From the NCBI RefSeq assembly GCF_900454025.1, contig NZ_UGQM01000005.1, forward strand, positions 1-63,690: DNA of 63,690 nucleotides. The letters are read 5' to 3'. Within the stretch, counting starts at the first letter, position 1, and each line of letters opens with the position of its first letter. The notes under the pieces are model-generated. The model ran no database searches, had not been told where the DNA came from, and was given only the letters and a program-made list of their open reading frames with translations. Source of the DNA: Mycolicibacterium gilvum (GTDB taxonomy: Bacteria > Actinomycetota > Actinomycetes > Mycobacteriales > Mycobacteriaceae). A program made the translations under genes and the position numbers. This document shows positions 1 to 8,397 of the stretch, one piece after another.

Positions 1-2
1 AG

Positions 3-110
3 TCCGGCCAGGACGCCGCCGACAAGTACCGGGCTGTGGCGCAGCGCTATCTCGACGCGTTGGGCCAGTTCGTGACCCCGGGCCATCTCGGCGACCTCAC
101 CGATGTATAG
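3..110 (+). CDS. C-terminal end of an unidentified protein (partial)
   Basis: An open frame enters from the left edge and ends at a TAG at 108-110. The visible 35 residues include ADKYRAVAQRYLDALGQF and look like an amphipathic helical tail. The stop lies three bases from the stop of the converging parB gene, which supports a real compact gene end. No function can be assigned from this fragment. Confidence 0.5.
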   Translation, partial: SGQDAADKYRAVAQRYLDALGQFVTPGHLGDLTDV

Positions 111-113
111 ACC

Positions 114-950
114 CTAGTTTCCGAGGCCGCGCAGCAGCACCATCAGCTTGTCGACGCCGTCGGCGCCGAGGTAGGTACGCAGCGCGTGGGCGAGTTGGTC
201 GGGCTCGGTGTCGAAGTCGGCGAGCGCGGAGGCGATGACGCGGGACCGGCTGGGCGGACGCTGACGGTTTTCCGTCCCGCCGTCGTTGTTGCGGTCGAGG
301 GTGGCTTGCCACCGCGCCACTTGTTCGGCCAGCGGTACCCGCGCGAGTTGTCGTGCGTCGCGGATGGCCAGTTCACCGCGCCGCAAGGCGGTTTGCAGTT
401 CGGGTGCCAGCTTCAACAGTGCCCGCCGCTGCGAGACCCATGCTTCGGTTTTGTGCAGCCGGTTGGCGGCATCGACGGCACGGCCGCACTCGGCGATGAG
501 CGCTTCGACTGCTCGGGCTTCCTCGATGACGTCGAAGTCTTGGCGGTCGACGTTCTCGGCGATGCACGCGGAGATCAGGGTGATGCGATCGCGTGCGACG
601 CCGTCGTTGACGACGATGGCAAGATCACTGCGCCCGTATTTGTGGGCCGCGGCCAAGCGACGGCATCCGTTGATGACGACGTAGCGGGTGGTGATCGGAT
701 CGTCTGGATAGAGCTTGAGATAGGCGGCCTTGCTGACCACCAGGGCCGGCTGGAGCTGGATGTCGGTGATCGAGGCGAGGTCGGCGAGGTCGCCGACGTC
801 GTCGCGGGGGTTGCGCGGGTTGGCGGTGAGGTCGGTCAGTGGCACGCTGCGGCCTGCCTCGTCGGGTTTTGGGTGGCTGGTGTCGACCGGCGACTTGTCC
901 CCGACGGCGCCGGCGAGATCGGCGAGGTTGGTGCGTTGCCCCCGGGCCAT
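114..950 (-). CDS. parB: ParB-like plasmid partition protein
   Basis: A 278-residue ParB/Spo0J-type protein expected to bind a centromere-like site and work with the adjacent ParA in plasmid segregation. After a charged N-terminus comes the ParB nuclease-like fold: PLTDLTANPRNPR near residues 41-53, then VINGCRRLAAAHKYG, which corresponds to the usual GERR box but reads GCRR. A helix-turn-helix region follows (ECGRAVDAANRLHKTEAWVSQRRALL), then a C-terminal dimerisation-type tail. The ATG at 950 was chosen because it overlaps the stop of parA (TAATG), which implies translational coupling. The upstream extension of this frame runs through parA and is only its shadow. Two TTAACCGCGGTTAA palindromes lie upstream of the operon and are candidate binding sites. 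Confidence 0.88.
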   Translation of the reverse strand: MARGQRTNLADLAGAVGDKSPVDTSHPKPDEAGRSVPLTDLTANPRNPRDDVGDLADLASITDIQLQPALVVSKAAYLKLYPDDPITTRYVVINGCRRLAAAHKYGRSDLAIVVNDGVARDRITLISACIAENVDRQDFDVIEEARAVEALIAECGRAVDAANRLHKTEAWVSQRRALLKLAPELQTALRRGELAIRDARQLARVPLAEQVARWQATLDRNNDGGTENRQRPPSRSRVIASALADFDTEPDQLAHALRTYLGADGVDKLMVLLRGLGN

Positions 951-1663
951 TAGCGCGCTCCCCCGACGTTGAGTTCCAGGGCGAATTTGTAGAAGTCTTC
1001 GCGGGCTTGTAGGGCCACTCGGTTGAGTGGGTATTCGGTGACGACCTGGCCTTCGGCGCTGGCTCGGGCGTGGAGCTTGTAGTGTCGAATCACGGTGTTG
1101 GCCAGCGGCCAGCCGTTGGCTTTGACGAAGTTCCTGGTCTGGTTGAGGTCGTAGGTGCCGTCGCGGGGGTCCCAGTTGTTGATGACCACGAGGTAGCGCA
1201 GCCCGCGTGGTTCGAGGACCTTGGTGATGGTTCGCGCGGTCGGGTCGAAGCTCAGAGGTTCTGTCTCGATCGGCACAATGACTTGGTCGGCCATGTCCAG
1301 TACTGCGCGCAGCACATCGGCGGCGGGCCCGCTGCCCAGCGGGTCGGCGCCGTCGCCGTTGGTGTTCAGGTCGATCCAGCCGGGAGTGTCGACGTAGACA
1401 TGCTCGATTCCCGGCAGGTTCTTCAGTGCGGCCAGCCCCGCCAGGTCGTCGTGGGCTTGGGCGATGTGAAACGGCAGAGCGTTGATGCGCGACGCCCACC
1501 ACACTGCCGATCCCTGGGGGTCGACCGACAGCGCGAGGACGGGTGAACTGGCCTCGGGGTCGTCGCCGCGGTTGAGGACATCGGCGGTGACGGCGGCGAG
1601 GTTGACCGCGATGGTGCTTTTACCGACGCCGCCCTTTTGATTGAGCACGACATGAATCGCCAT
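950..1663 (-). CDS. parA: ParA-family partition ATPase
   Basis: A 237-residue ParA/Soj-type ATPase without an N-terminal DNA-binding extension. The deviant Walker A motif NQKGGVGKST spans residues 8-17, followed by an SVDPQGSAVWWA segment (Walker A') and an HVYVDTPGWID segment (Walker B). ATP-dependent nucleoid binding and ParB-stimulated hydrolysis are expected from the family. The ATG at 1663 puts the P-loop at the usual distance from the N-terminus. A longer upstream frame has no family similarity and crosses the promoter region. The stop codon overlaps the parB start. Being small and preceded by palindromes, it may be repressed by ParB rather than by ParA, but that is inference. Confidence 0.92.
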   Translation of the reverse strand: MAIHVVLNQKGGVGKSTIAVNLAAVTADVLNRGDDPEASSPVLALSVDPQGSAVWWASRINALPFHIAQAHDDLAGLAALKNLPGIEHVYVDTPGWIDLNTNGDGADPLGSGPAADVLRAVLDMADQVIVPIETEPLSFDPTARTITKVLEPRGLRYLVVINNWDPRDGTYDLNQTRNFVKANGWPLANTVIRHYKLHARASAEGQVVTEYPLNRVALQAREDFYKFALELNVGGAR

Positions 1664-1882
1664 GGAATGGCCTTCCGTATGCTTCCCCGGCTGTGCGGAG
1701 TACTTCGGATCGGACCCGCCCACCTTACGGCCGCTGGGGTGGCGCCGCCGTCCCGACACGCGGCACCGTGGCGGCACTGACACCGAATCGGCTGGGCGAC
1801 GGACTCGCAGATGCCACTCCGGGTGGCTGGCGGTCGAGCCCGGCGTGGGGCCCCGGTCCACGGTGCGGCCGGATACGTGGAG

Positions 1883-1896
1883 TTAACCGCGGTTAA
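1883..1896. promoter_or_regulatory. Palindrome TTAACCGCGGTTAA, copy 1 (candidate parS/operator)
   Basis: A perfect 14-bp palindrome about 220 bp upstream of parA. An identical copy starts 97 bp further on and a third lies beyond the second partition module. Recurrence at both partition loci suggests binding by a partition or regulatory protein. Confidence 0.6.
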
Positions 1897-1979
1897 GCTT
1901 CCGGCTGTGCGCCCGGCGGCGTCTATCCGGGCGGATGGGTGGCGTGTCCCCGTCGGCATGTCACATCACGCGAACAGAC

Positions 1980-1993
1980 TTAACCGCGGTTAA
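1980..1993. promoter_or_regulatory. Palindrome TTAACCGCGGTTAA, copy 2 (candidate parS/operator)
   Basis: Exact second copy of the 14-bp palindrome. The centre-to-centre distance to copy 1 is 97 bp, roughly nine helical turns, so both could be contacted from one DNA face. Confidence 0.6.
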
Positions 1994-2389
1994 GTCGGCC
2001 GCGGTGTGGCTCCGAGGGCGCCCCTCCCCAACGCCGGGTTGCCGTTCTCGCGGCGCAGTGGCGGCGCGCTCAGCGTGTCAACGGTGGTGCTCGTTCGTCA
2101 GTGCTGATGAACCTGGGTGGCGCAGCATGGCCGCGTCGGACTTGATCGGTCGGGCGGCTCGGCCGATCCGAAGCGCGGTTCAGCCCCATCGGGCGGCACC
2201 GACCGATTTCGTCACGTGATGGTTCACGACGCTGACGGTGAGCGTCGTTCGGCACTGCCTCGGGGATGATCGCCCACCATTCAAGCGTGCACCGCCGACC
2301 GGTACCGGGTGGCTACGGCGTCTCTGCTCGGCGGTGTCGCGCAGCGTCTGTCGGCGTGTCCCCTGGGTATGAAAGGCGCCGCGGGTATC

Positions 2390-2408
2390 TGTCAGTGAAA
2401 TACTGACA
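2390..2408. promoter_or_regulatory. Inverted repeat abutting the start of the 2411 gene
   Basis: TGTCAGT and ACTGACA are separated by five bases and end two bases before the ATG. An operator here would block transcription of the downstream HTH gene, so autoregulation is likely. No Shine-Dalgarno sequence is visible, so the transcript may be leaderless. Confidence 0.5.
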
Positions 2409-2410
2409 CC

Positions 2411-3163
2411 ATGGCCGCCCGCCCCATGGTCCACCGCGTCGAGGTGGTGCGGGCGATCACCACGATCGCGAAGCGGCGAACGAAAGTCGACGATCGCCAT
2501 CGTGATCGGTTGCCGGATTCCGAGGACTCCGATCCGCGTGAGGTGCTCGATTACCTGCGCAAATACAGCGCTCCGCCCATTCCGCTGTGGGTGCTACAGG
2601 CCGATGTATGTGACGCTCTGACGCTGAACAACTGGCTGTGGTGGGAAGACCGCCGCCGCGAACTGCACTTCCTCAAAGCTGGGCGTGAGCGCGGTCTGTT
2701 CCTGTCTCAGCTCGGAGCTCAGGTCGGCGTCGGCAAGCAGGGCGTGATCGACCGCATCGACCGGCTGGAAGCCCTGTTGCGTTATGACCGCCCTGACGAG
2801 AAGCTCTCCCGCGCGGCGCGCCAGGCAGCCCGGATGGCCCAGGAGCGTCGGCCGGCTCAGATCCGGTGGATCGAGGAGCATCGCTGCACGCTGATGGGGC
2901 TGGCCGCGGCGATCGTGGCGCAGGCCGAGCACTACCAGCTGCCCGACGAGGGCCGGGAATGGATCGATGAGCTGGCTGTCGACGCTGGCGACGCGGCGTG
3001 GACGCCGGCGACGATGGCGGTGCTGAGCCTGGCCGCGGCTGAATTGCGCACCGCACCCGCCATCGTTGGTCTCGACAGCCGTCGACCGCACGATGTGCAC
3101 GTGCTACTCCAGAGGATCGACGAGCTTCGGAGCCGCTTCGCCGCGCTGGGCAACGGCAGCTAG
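2411..3163 (+). CDS. Helix-turn-helix protein of unknown function
   Basis: A 250-residue soluble, charged protein that I do not recognise as a named family. Residues about 95-122 (GLFLSQLGAQVGVGKQGVIDRIDRL) resemble a helix-turn-helix in which a sensor-like helix is followed by a GVGKQGV turn. The C-terminal half is helical and alanine-rich with no membrane segment. The ATG at 2411 directly follows an inverted repeat, which points to self-repression. It lies next to partition genes, so a role in plasmid regulation, copy control or maintenance is plausible but not shown. Confidence 0.7.
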   Translation: MAARPMVHRVEVVRAITTIAKRRTKVDDRHRDRLPDSEDSDPREVLDYLRKYSAPPIPLWVLQADVCDALTLNNWLWWEDRRRELHFLKAGRERGLFLSQLGAQVGVGKQGVIDRIDRLEALLRYDRPDEKLSRAARQAARMAQERRPAQIRWIEEHRCTLMGLAAAIVAQAEHYQLPDEGREWIDELAVDAGDAAWTPATMAVLSLAAAELRTAPAIVGLDSRRPHDVHVLLQRIDELRSRFAALGNGS

Positions 3164-4193
3164 CCCGGACGTTTCCCCGATTTGGCGGTCCCAGCTCCTG
3201 GATTCGGCACGTCGCTGCCAGCGTGCCGGGATCCTCCGGTCTGCTCGGGTAGCGCGCGCCGGTTCCGACGTCGCTCCCCCACCTTCGCTGACCGAACCCA
3301 TCGTCAGCGAGCCCGCGACCGGCCACCCCGCGCCGGCGGCCGCGGGCTCGCCGCGTCTCCGGCGGTCAAGCTGCAGAGCGGTGCGCTGACGCTCGACGCC
3401 TCCTCTCGCTGAACCCCGCCGGCTCATGCCTGAACTTGGGTCCAGGTCCGTGCGTCACAGCCGCCGTAGTGTCGGGGTCCTTTAAGGTTGCCGCCGCGGT
3501 ATCCACCACGGCGGCTTGTCGGTCTTTGACCACGTGAAACGAACCCCCACCCGTGGCCGTGCACCCCGGTGGCCCCACAGCGGACCCGGACAACGGTAAC
3601 CGGATTCGCGTCGATGGCTGCGGCGACGGCTCGCCATTCGTCACTCCCCCCGTCGGAAAAAAATACGCAGTGACCTGCGATATCCGGGCAACTGACGGAT
3701 GACCGCACGGCTGGCGGCACGTGCATCTGCCGGCAGTTACTCGGTCGACCTACGGATGACGGACGGGCAGTTACCGCCTGATCGAACGGGCCTGCACCCT
3801 GGTGATCGCCGTCCAGACCACGGGTCTTCCCCTGGGACAACAACCGGCTCTCGAACGCACCATCACACGTGGAACGATCCGTCAGTGGGCACCTCCGTGT
3901 GCCCGGATGATCTCCCGGGCTCGCATTCGGCTGATTCCTCGCCGGACCGAACGCAGCGCTGCTCGCACGTGAAGTCGATCCGTGCCACGTCCCGGTGTGT
4001 GCACCGGCATTGGGGCAGACGATCGGCGGGACTGCCGGAGGTGGCCACGGCCGTGCTGCCGGGCGGTCACCGACACAGGCGCACGTACGTACGCACAACG
4101 TCACATTCGTCCCAACAGTCACGCAGGTAACAGTTCGGACTCTTTGGCGTGTGGCGCGTCGGGGGACTGCGCGCACACCCTTACGTTGCACGT
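3164..4193. other. 1-kb stretch without a convincing gene
   Basis: Open frames here, including a 255-codon one on the minus strand, are rich in Arg, Pro and Cys and look like GC-driven shadows. Short repeats are visible: GGCAGTTAC at 3732-3740 and 3766-3774, and ACGGATGAC at 3695-3703 and 3752-3760. They could be iteron-like or incidental. The promoter of the second parA must lie near the right end. Confidence 0.5.
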
Positions 4194-5123
4194 ATGACGA
4201 TGAGTGGGGTGGCCCGGGCGATCCTGGTGGCCAATCAAAAGGGTGGGGTGGGAAAGTCGACGACTGTCGCCGCGGTCGCCGAGATGATCGCTGCCGCAGG
4301 CAAGCGGGGCCGCCGGGTGCTGGTGGTCGACGGCGACCCGCAAGCCAATGTCACGGTCGAAGACCTCGGCATCGAGGGCGACCGCGGCCAGTCGCTGGCT
4401 CAGACGCTGCAGTTCGGTTCTGCGTTGGTGCCGGTGCGCAACGTTCGTCCGAATCTGGACGTGATCGCCGGCGGCCCCCAGTTGGCAGTGGTGGGCGCGG
4501 GCGCGCATCTGATGGCCGAGAACGGCATCGACATGGCCGTCAATCTCGAATCGGCGTTGACCGCCCTGTGTGAGGCGCAGGGATACGACCTGGTGCTGAT
4601 TGATTCGGGACCGGGCGACGTTCCGCTTCTCGACACCTATCTTGCGGTGGCCAACTATCTGCTCATTCCCACCCGTGACGATCAGGCCAGCCTTGGCGGT
4701 GTCGAACGGCTGGCGCGGCGATTCGGGCGGGCGCGCAAACTAGGGGCATCCATCCAGCTGCTGGGCGTGTTGCTCTTCGACGTGAACACTCGCGCTGTCA
4801 AGCGTAACGAGGAAGTGTTCGCCCAGGTCAGCGAGATGCTTGAGGGGAGCGGCACGACACCGTTTGACATCACGATCCGCTCGGCGCCGGCCGCCGCGGT
4901 CGACATGCGCACGCTGCACAGAACGGCCGGCGAGCTGGTGGCGCTGGCCAACGACGACCGCAGGGTGCGGCTGGCGAGTTTGCGGGACAAGCAGAGTCCG
5001 ACGCGGGCGATGTGGACCAGTGACCCTAGCGGTCTGGCTGCCGATTACCAGGAGCTGGTCCGCCAGATCGTGGCCCGGCTTCGCCGCTACGAGTCCTCGC
5101 CGGTAGGGGAGCGAGTCGGATGA
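4194..5123 (+). CDS. Second ParA/MinD-type ATPase
   Basis: A 309-residue ParA-family ATPase. NQKGGVGKST lies at residues 14-23, LVVDGDPQANVT follows as Walker A', and LVLIDSGPGDVPLLD as the Walker B region. The sequence is clearly different from the ParA at 950-1663 and longer at the C-terminus, so this is a separate module and not a duplication. The ATG at 4194 or the next one at 4200 could be used. An upstream in-frame GTG at 4149 lacks support. The stop overlaps the start of the next gene (ATGA), so the two are probably cotranslated and act together in segregation or positioning of DNA or a complex. Confidence 0.85.
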   Translation: MTMSGVARAILVANQKGGVGKSTTVAAVAEMIAAAGKRGRRVLVVDGDPQANVTVEDLGIEGDRGQSLAQTLQFGSALVPVRNVRPNLDVIAGGPQLAVVGAGAHLMAENGIDMAVNLESALTALCEAQGYDLVLIDSGPGDVPLLDTYLAVANYLLIPTRDDQASLGGVERLARRFGRARKLGASIQLLGVLLFDVNTRAVKRNEEVFAQVSEMLEGSGTTPFDITIRSAPAAAVDMRTLHRTAGELVALANDDRRVRLASLRDKQSPTRAMWTSDPSGLAADYQELVRQIVARLRRYESSPVGERVG

Positions 5124-5812
5124 GTTCGTCGCGGCAGAAGGCCAAGCCGGTGTTTGACCCCCACGCTCTCGATCAGGATCTCGAGGAACTGTGGCCGCTG
5201 CCGCAGTCGCGCACGCCACCACCGGTCGCGGGAACCGACGCGGTGACCGAACCAGCGGCGCCCCCGCCAGCGGATTCGGCGCCGCCGATTGAGCATGCCC
5301 CCGCGCGGTCGGCGACCGCGCCGACCGCGTCGCCGACGCCGTCCACCAGCGGTGGACAGGTTGATCGTCGGCGACGCCTGGCGTCGGTGAGCGCCTCATC
5401 GAGCCCGGCCCGGAAACGGTTCCGTCCACCTGAGGTGCTGTTGTCGGCCGAGGTCTATGACGAGCTGTACCGGGTGCAGATCGCCGAGAAGAAGGTGCGT
5501 CGCGGATTGGCCAGGACCATGGGTGCCATCGTGCTTGACGCGATCGAGGCGCACGCGACCCGGTTGGCGACCACCTGGGCCGACCAGCGGTTCGCCGTGG
5601 GGGAGGGGCAGCTCTTTGAGCGCCCGTCGTCCAATGCGGTGCCGCGCCGCCGGCGGCATGCGACTGCCCCGCGCACCGTGGTGCTCTCCGGTGTCAGTGC
5701 CGCCAACGGCAAGCGGCTCGACGATTTGGTGCAGGCGTGGAATGCGGGAACGCGAAGCGCGCTTGTCGAGCAGGCGCTGCGTTACGAGTTCGCCGTGCTG
5801 CCAGAACATTGA
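5120..5812 (+). CDS. Putative DNA-binding partner of the second ParA
   Basis: A 230-residue protein translationally coupled to the preceding ATPase by ATGA. Residues 1-95 are Pro/Ala/Ser-rich and probably disordered. Residues about 100-150 (KRFRPPEVLLSAEVYDELYRVQIAEKKVRRGLARTMG, shown by its main features) and a second segment near 190-225 (VVLSGVSAANGKRLDDLVQAW) each look like small ribbon-helix-helix-type folds. By analogy with small CopG-like partners of plasmid ParA proteins, it probably binds the centromere and stimulates the ATPase. The family is inferred from context and I do not recognise a specific name. Confidence 0.65.
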   Translation: MSSSRQKAKPVFDPHALDQDLEELWPLPQSRTPPPVAGTDAVTEPAAPPPADSAPPIEHAPARSATAPTASPTPSTSGGQVDRRRRLASVSASSSPARKRFRPPEVLLSAEVYDELYRVQIAEKKVRRGLARTMGAIVLDAIEAHATRLATTWADQRFAVGEGQLFERPSSNAVPRRRRHATAPRTVVLSGVSAANGKRLDDLVQAWNAGTRSALVEQALRYEFAVLPEH

Positions 5813-5827
5813 CGTGGGCACCCTGTC

Positions 5828-5857
5828 GTGGCCACTTAACCGCGGTTAAGTGGCCAC
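5828..5857. promoter_or_regulatory. Perfect 30-bp palindrome containing TTAACCGCGGTTAA
   Basis: The 14-bp core at 5836-5849 is identical to the two copies upstream of parA. Here it is extended by GTGGCCAC arms into an uninterrupted 30-bp palindrome with its centre between 5842 and 5843. It lies between convergent stops (5812 plus, 5846 minus) and overlaps the whiB-like stop. A perfect palindrome without a loop fits a dimeric protein site better than a terminator, though cruciform or terminator use is possible. Confidence 0.65.
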
Positions 5858-6550
5858 CGCATGCGGTTCCTGATCCGGGCGGGCGGTGTCGTGGAGTGCG
5901 CCGTCAGCGCTGAGCACCATCCGATATCTCTGGCGCCAGAAGAAGGGCGTCACCTCGGTGTCCGCGGGGTTGTCGACCCGATAGCCGAGCCGCCGGGCGA
6001 TGTGGGGGTCCAGGTCCTGCAGCGTGTCGGCGCAGGGGGCGCACACCGCGAACAACGCGGAGGTGTTCTGTTCTTCGTCGCGATCCGGAATTCGCGAAGA
6101 AACAGTGCTGGCAGCCAATCGGCACCCTGTGGACATGATCTCGCAATGCCCGCTGGCACGCGCCCATACCAGCGCAGCGGGCGCTATCGGATCACTCGGC
6201 GCGCCGGGCACTCCGCGCGGAATCCCCAGATTTCGTTGCCGAGCAGGCGCTGCCGGTGCAGGTCGGGCGGCGGCGTTAGGCGGGTGGGGGAGTGCGGTGT
6301 CAGCGGCGACCGCATCGAAAAAATGCTTGACTGCATCGAATCTGCCCGGGATCCAGATCCCGGCCCACATCCCCCAGCGGGGTTGATATTTCAGTGCACG
6401 CTGTGCGCACCACCGCCGGTGCGGGCAGGCGAGGCACTCGGCAAGTGCTGCGGTGCGGGCACCGGAGTCGAACCACTGGTCGGGATCGGTGTGGCAGGCC
6501 AGTGGCACCTCGCCGCCGGGCGCCGCTACCGTGTGTGCCGCGGCGCTCAC
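5846..6550 (-). CDS. WhiB-like protein with a C-terminal extension
   Basis: A 234-residue protein, much longer than the usual WhiB length of about 80-120. The four iron-sulfur cluster cysteines are C19, C39, C42 and C48, in CX19CX2CX5C spacing, followed by a GMWAG turn corresponding to the G(I/V)WGG motif. These are hallmarks of the [4Fe-4S] WhiB regulators that bind sigma-A. A linker rich in Pro/Ala and a second domain of about 120 residues follow, with further cysteines (SGHCEIMSTGC and CAPCADTL) that could form a second metal site. The GTG start at 6550 overlaps the stop of the upstream Rep-like gene, so it is cotranscribed with it. It may regulate plasmid genes in response to redox state. 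Confidence 0.85.
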   Translation of the reverse strand: MSAAAHTVAAPGGEVPLACHTDPDQWFDSGARTAALAECLACPHRRWCAQRALKYQPRWGMWAGIWIPGRFDAVKHFFDAVAADTALPHPPNAAARPAPAAPARQRNLGIPRGVPGAPSDPIAPAALVWARASGHCEIMSTGCRLAASTVSSRIPDRDEEQNTSALFAVCAPCADTLQDLDPHIARRLGYRVDNPADTEVTPFFWRQRYRMVLSADGALHDTARPDQEPHAVAT

Positions 6551-7743
6551 GGCCGACCACCTCCGCGCTGGCGCCGCCGACGGGTGATCTCGTCGAGCAC
6601 CTCTCGCGCGGCGCGCCGCCCAGGACCCTCGAGCGCGGCACGCCCGGCATCGCGTGCGCGCCGATTGACGTCACGTTCGGCGAGCTGCTCGGCGACGCGT
6701 TGGCGGGCGGCGGCCAGCTCGGCCTGTTCACGTGCTTCGTCAAGGGCCGCGGGCCGTTCGGCGGGGTTGCCGTGGGCGGCCAGAATGGCCCCTAGCAGAC
6801 CGACGGGTCTGTGTGGGGTCTCCGGCACCCAGTGACCGGTACCGACCCAGTCGGTGATCAGTTGATTGATGTCACGAGGTGTCCATCCGTAGTGAGCAAC
6901 CTGCCCCAACACCCTGGCCCAGGGCGTGGCGGTGCGGTAGCGGCGTGCCCAGGGCGGGCTTTGCTGGTCGTGCATCCAACGGTTTGCCAGGACGAGGGCT
7001 CTTGTGTCCGGGCCTGTGCGGCGCGCAGCGCCGCTGCGACCGGCGTTTCGCCGGGTTGGGGTAGTAACAACTGATTTAGGTGAGTTTTTAAGTATTAAGT
7101 GAGACCCTTCGGGATGGGGTGACAGTGACTGGATCCGACTGTCGTGCAGTGCCCATACCGATGCCCAGCCGCGGCCGCGGTCTCCGACGCGCCAACTCGC
7201 GAAGCGCTCGTCGCGGGTGCGTTGGCGTCCGCGCATCACCTCGGTGGCGACGCCTAACAGTCGCAGGGCGGTGGAGGCACGCTGCACCGTGCGGACCGAC
7301 AGCTTCGTCATTGCGGCCAGCGTTTCGTTGGTGGGCCGGCAGTCGCGGCCGGTCCGGTGATCTGCGAACGAGGCACGCGCCGCGGCTACCGCGACCACAG
7401 ATTTGAGGCTGACCGGGTTGCCCGGCATGGCCGGGCGCACATGGGTGTCGTATCGCTGGTGGTAGGCGGTAGGGACGGTGGTCTCTATCCAGCGGGCCGC
7501 TCGCCCGCTCCAGCAGGGGATCGCGCCCCAGCTGACCTCGACGTCCAGGGCGATGCGGGGCTGGCGATCAAAGCAGTGCCCGCCCGCGCGGCGTATCCAC
7601 ACCGGGGCGGTGTGGGCGGTGCCGCGTCGGCGGGCACGCGGGCTGGACCCGTGGTAGGGGCGGCTCAGGACGGTGGCGGTATCACGGTGCGCCGCCGGTA
7701 GACCGTAAGGCAGGCGTGCGCTACCGTGGAAAGCGTCTTTCAT
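6547..7743 (-). CDS. Candidate plasmid replication protein with HTH domain
   Basis: A 398-residue basic protein. Residues about 110-170 (NPVSLKSVVAVAAARASFADHRTG, then TNETLAAMTKLSVRTVQRASTAL) form a winged-helix-like segment seen in actinobacterial plasmid replication or helix-turn-helix proteins. The C-terminus is a long charged helix (ARQRVAEQLAERDVNRRARDAGR). The ATG at 7743 is preferred because GAAGGGA lies seven bases upstream. A TTG thirteen codons earlier is possible. It is followed with overlap by a WhiB-like gene and preceded by a non-coding region with two GCGACGGATATCCGTCGC palindromes, a layout typical of a rep gene and origin. The Rep assignment rests on context and partial resemblance. 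Confidence 0.55.
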   Translation of the reverse strand: MKDAFHGSARLPYGLPAAHRDTATVLSRPYHGSSPRARRRGTAHTAPVWIRRAGGHCFDRQPRIALDVEVSWGAIPCWSGRAARWIETTVPTAYHQRYDTHVRPAMPGNPVSLKSVVAVAAARASFADHRTGRDCRPTNETLAAMTKLSVRTVQRASTALRLLGVATEVMRGRQRTRDERFASWRVGDRGRGWASVWALHDSRIQSLSPHPEGSHLILKNSPKSVVTTPTRRNAGRSGAARRTGPDTRALVLANRWMHDQQSPPWARRYRTATPWARVLGQVAHYGWTPRDINQLITDWVGTGHWVPETPHRPVGLLGAILAAHGNPAERPAALDEAREQAELAAARQRVAEQLAERDVNRRARDAGRAALEGPGRRAAREVLDEITRRRRQRGGGRP

Positions 7744-7987
7744 GACGATTCCCTTCAGCAAGGGGGAGAAGCGAGAAAGCAAGCGGGTTCGAGGTGCAAC
7801 TCGACCCCGACGACCCTCGGCCCTAGGGGCCGGGGGTTTCGCCGTTGGTGCTGCTTCTGAAATGGTTATGTAGTTGTGTCACTTGCGATACGGCAAGCAG
7901 TGGTCGGGAGCGGCTATCTCCTCTCGGTCCTCGTCACCTATCCGGTTCGCGGCCTGTGGCGTTCGCCGCGGCTACCGGCCCTGCGTG

Positions 7988-8013
7988 TGAAGCGACGGAT
8001 ATCCGTCGCTTCA
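7988..8013. repeat. 26-bp perfect palindrome with GCGACGGATATCCGTCGC core, copy 1
   Basis: The core at 7992-8009 is extended on both sides (TGAA and TTCA) to a 26-bp perfect palindrome centred between 8000 and 8001. The identical core recurs 90 bp downstream. Probable binding site for a dimeric initiator or repressor. Confidence 0.6.
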
Positions 8014-8081
8014 GTCGTCGCCTAGCCTGGGCCCGCGCGACCTAGGGCGTTCGCGACGGGTACCGGATACTGCTATGCGAA

Positions 8082-8099
8082 GCGACGGATATCCGTCGC
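8082..8099. repeat. 18-bp palindrome GCGACGGATATCCGTCGC, copy 2
   Basis: Exact copy of the core of the 7988-8013 palindrome, 90 bp away. Only the left flank (GAA) is conserved, so the extended symmetry is lost here. Confidence 0.6.
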
Positions 8100-8397
8100 C
8101 GGGTTTGAGCATGCCCCATGACACAGTTCTACTGGGGATGACACGCCGCACCATCTTTCACAGGAGCCACAGCGGTTCGCGACCAGCATCTATGGCCATG
8201 TCGAGAAAGTGGGGTGGCACGTCGGCAGCCCGACGGATGACGTCACCGCGCATCTCGCGTGCGAGAGGGATGTGCAATCCGGCTCACCTCGATGCAGGCA
8301 AGGAGCGGTCGGTCCACTCCCTGCACGCGTGACATCAGGTAGTTCAGCTTGCTCTTGTTCCTGCAGAGGCCCGACAGTCCGTTGTCGGCGTACTCTC

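Larger units (their letters stand above)
1664..2389. other. Control region upstream of parA, no gene seen
   Basis: About 725 bp between parA and the plus-strand HTH gene. It holds two copies of a 14-bp palindrome 97 bp apart (1883-1896 and 1980-1993). The rest is GC-rich without a convincing gene on either strand. The parA promoter must lie here, and a partition site is plausible. Confidence 0.6.
7744..8397. other. Non-coding region upstream of the Rep-like gene (origin candidate)
   Basis: About 650 bp with no credible gene. Two copies of an 18-bp palindrome lie within 112 bp, and the AT content around 7850-7880 is somewhat higher than the surroundings. The position between a Rep-like gene and a second whiB-like gene suits an origin or a shared control region. 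Confidence 0.45.

Noticed and set aside
3695..3774. Short repeats ACGGATGAC and GGCAGTTAC as iterons
   Set aside because: Only two copies each with irregular spacing. I note them in the gap entry but cannot support an origin.
3424..4191. Long minus-strand open frame (255 codons) in the gap before the second parA
   Set aside because: Amino-acid composition is typical of GC-driven shadow frames (Arg, Pro, Cys, Thr), there is no domain or ribosome-binding site, and it overlaps several equally long frames.
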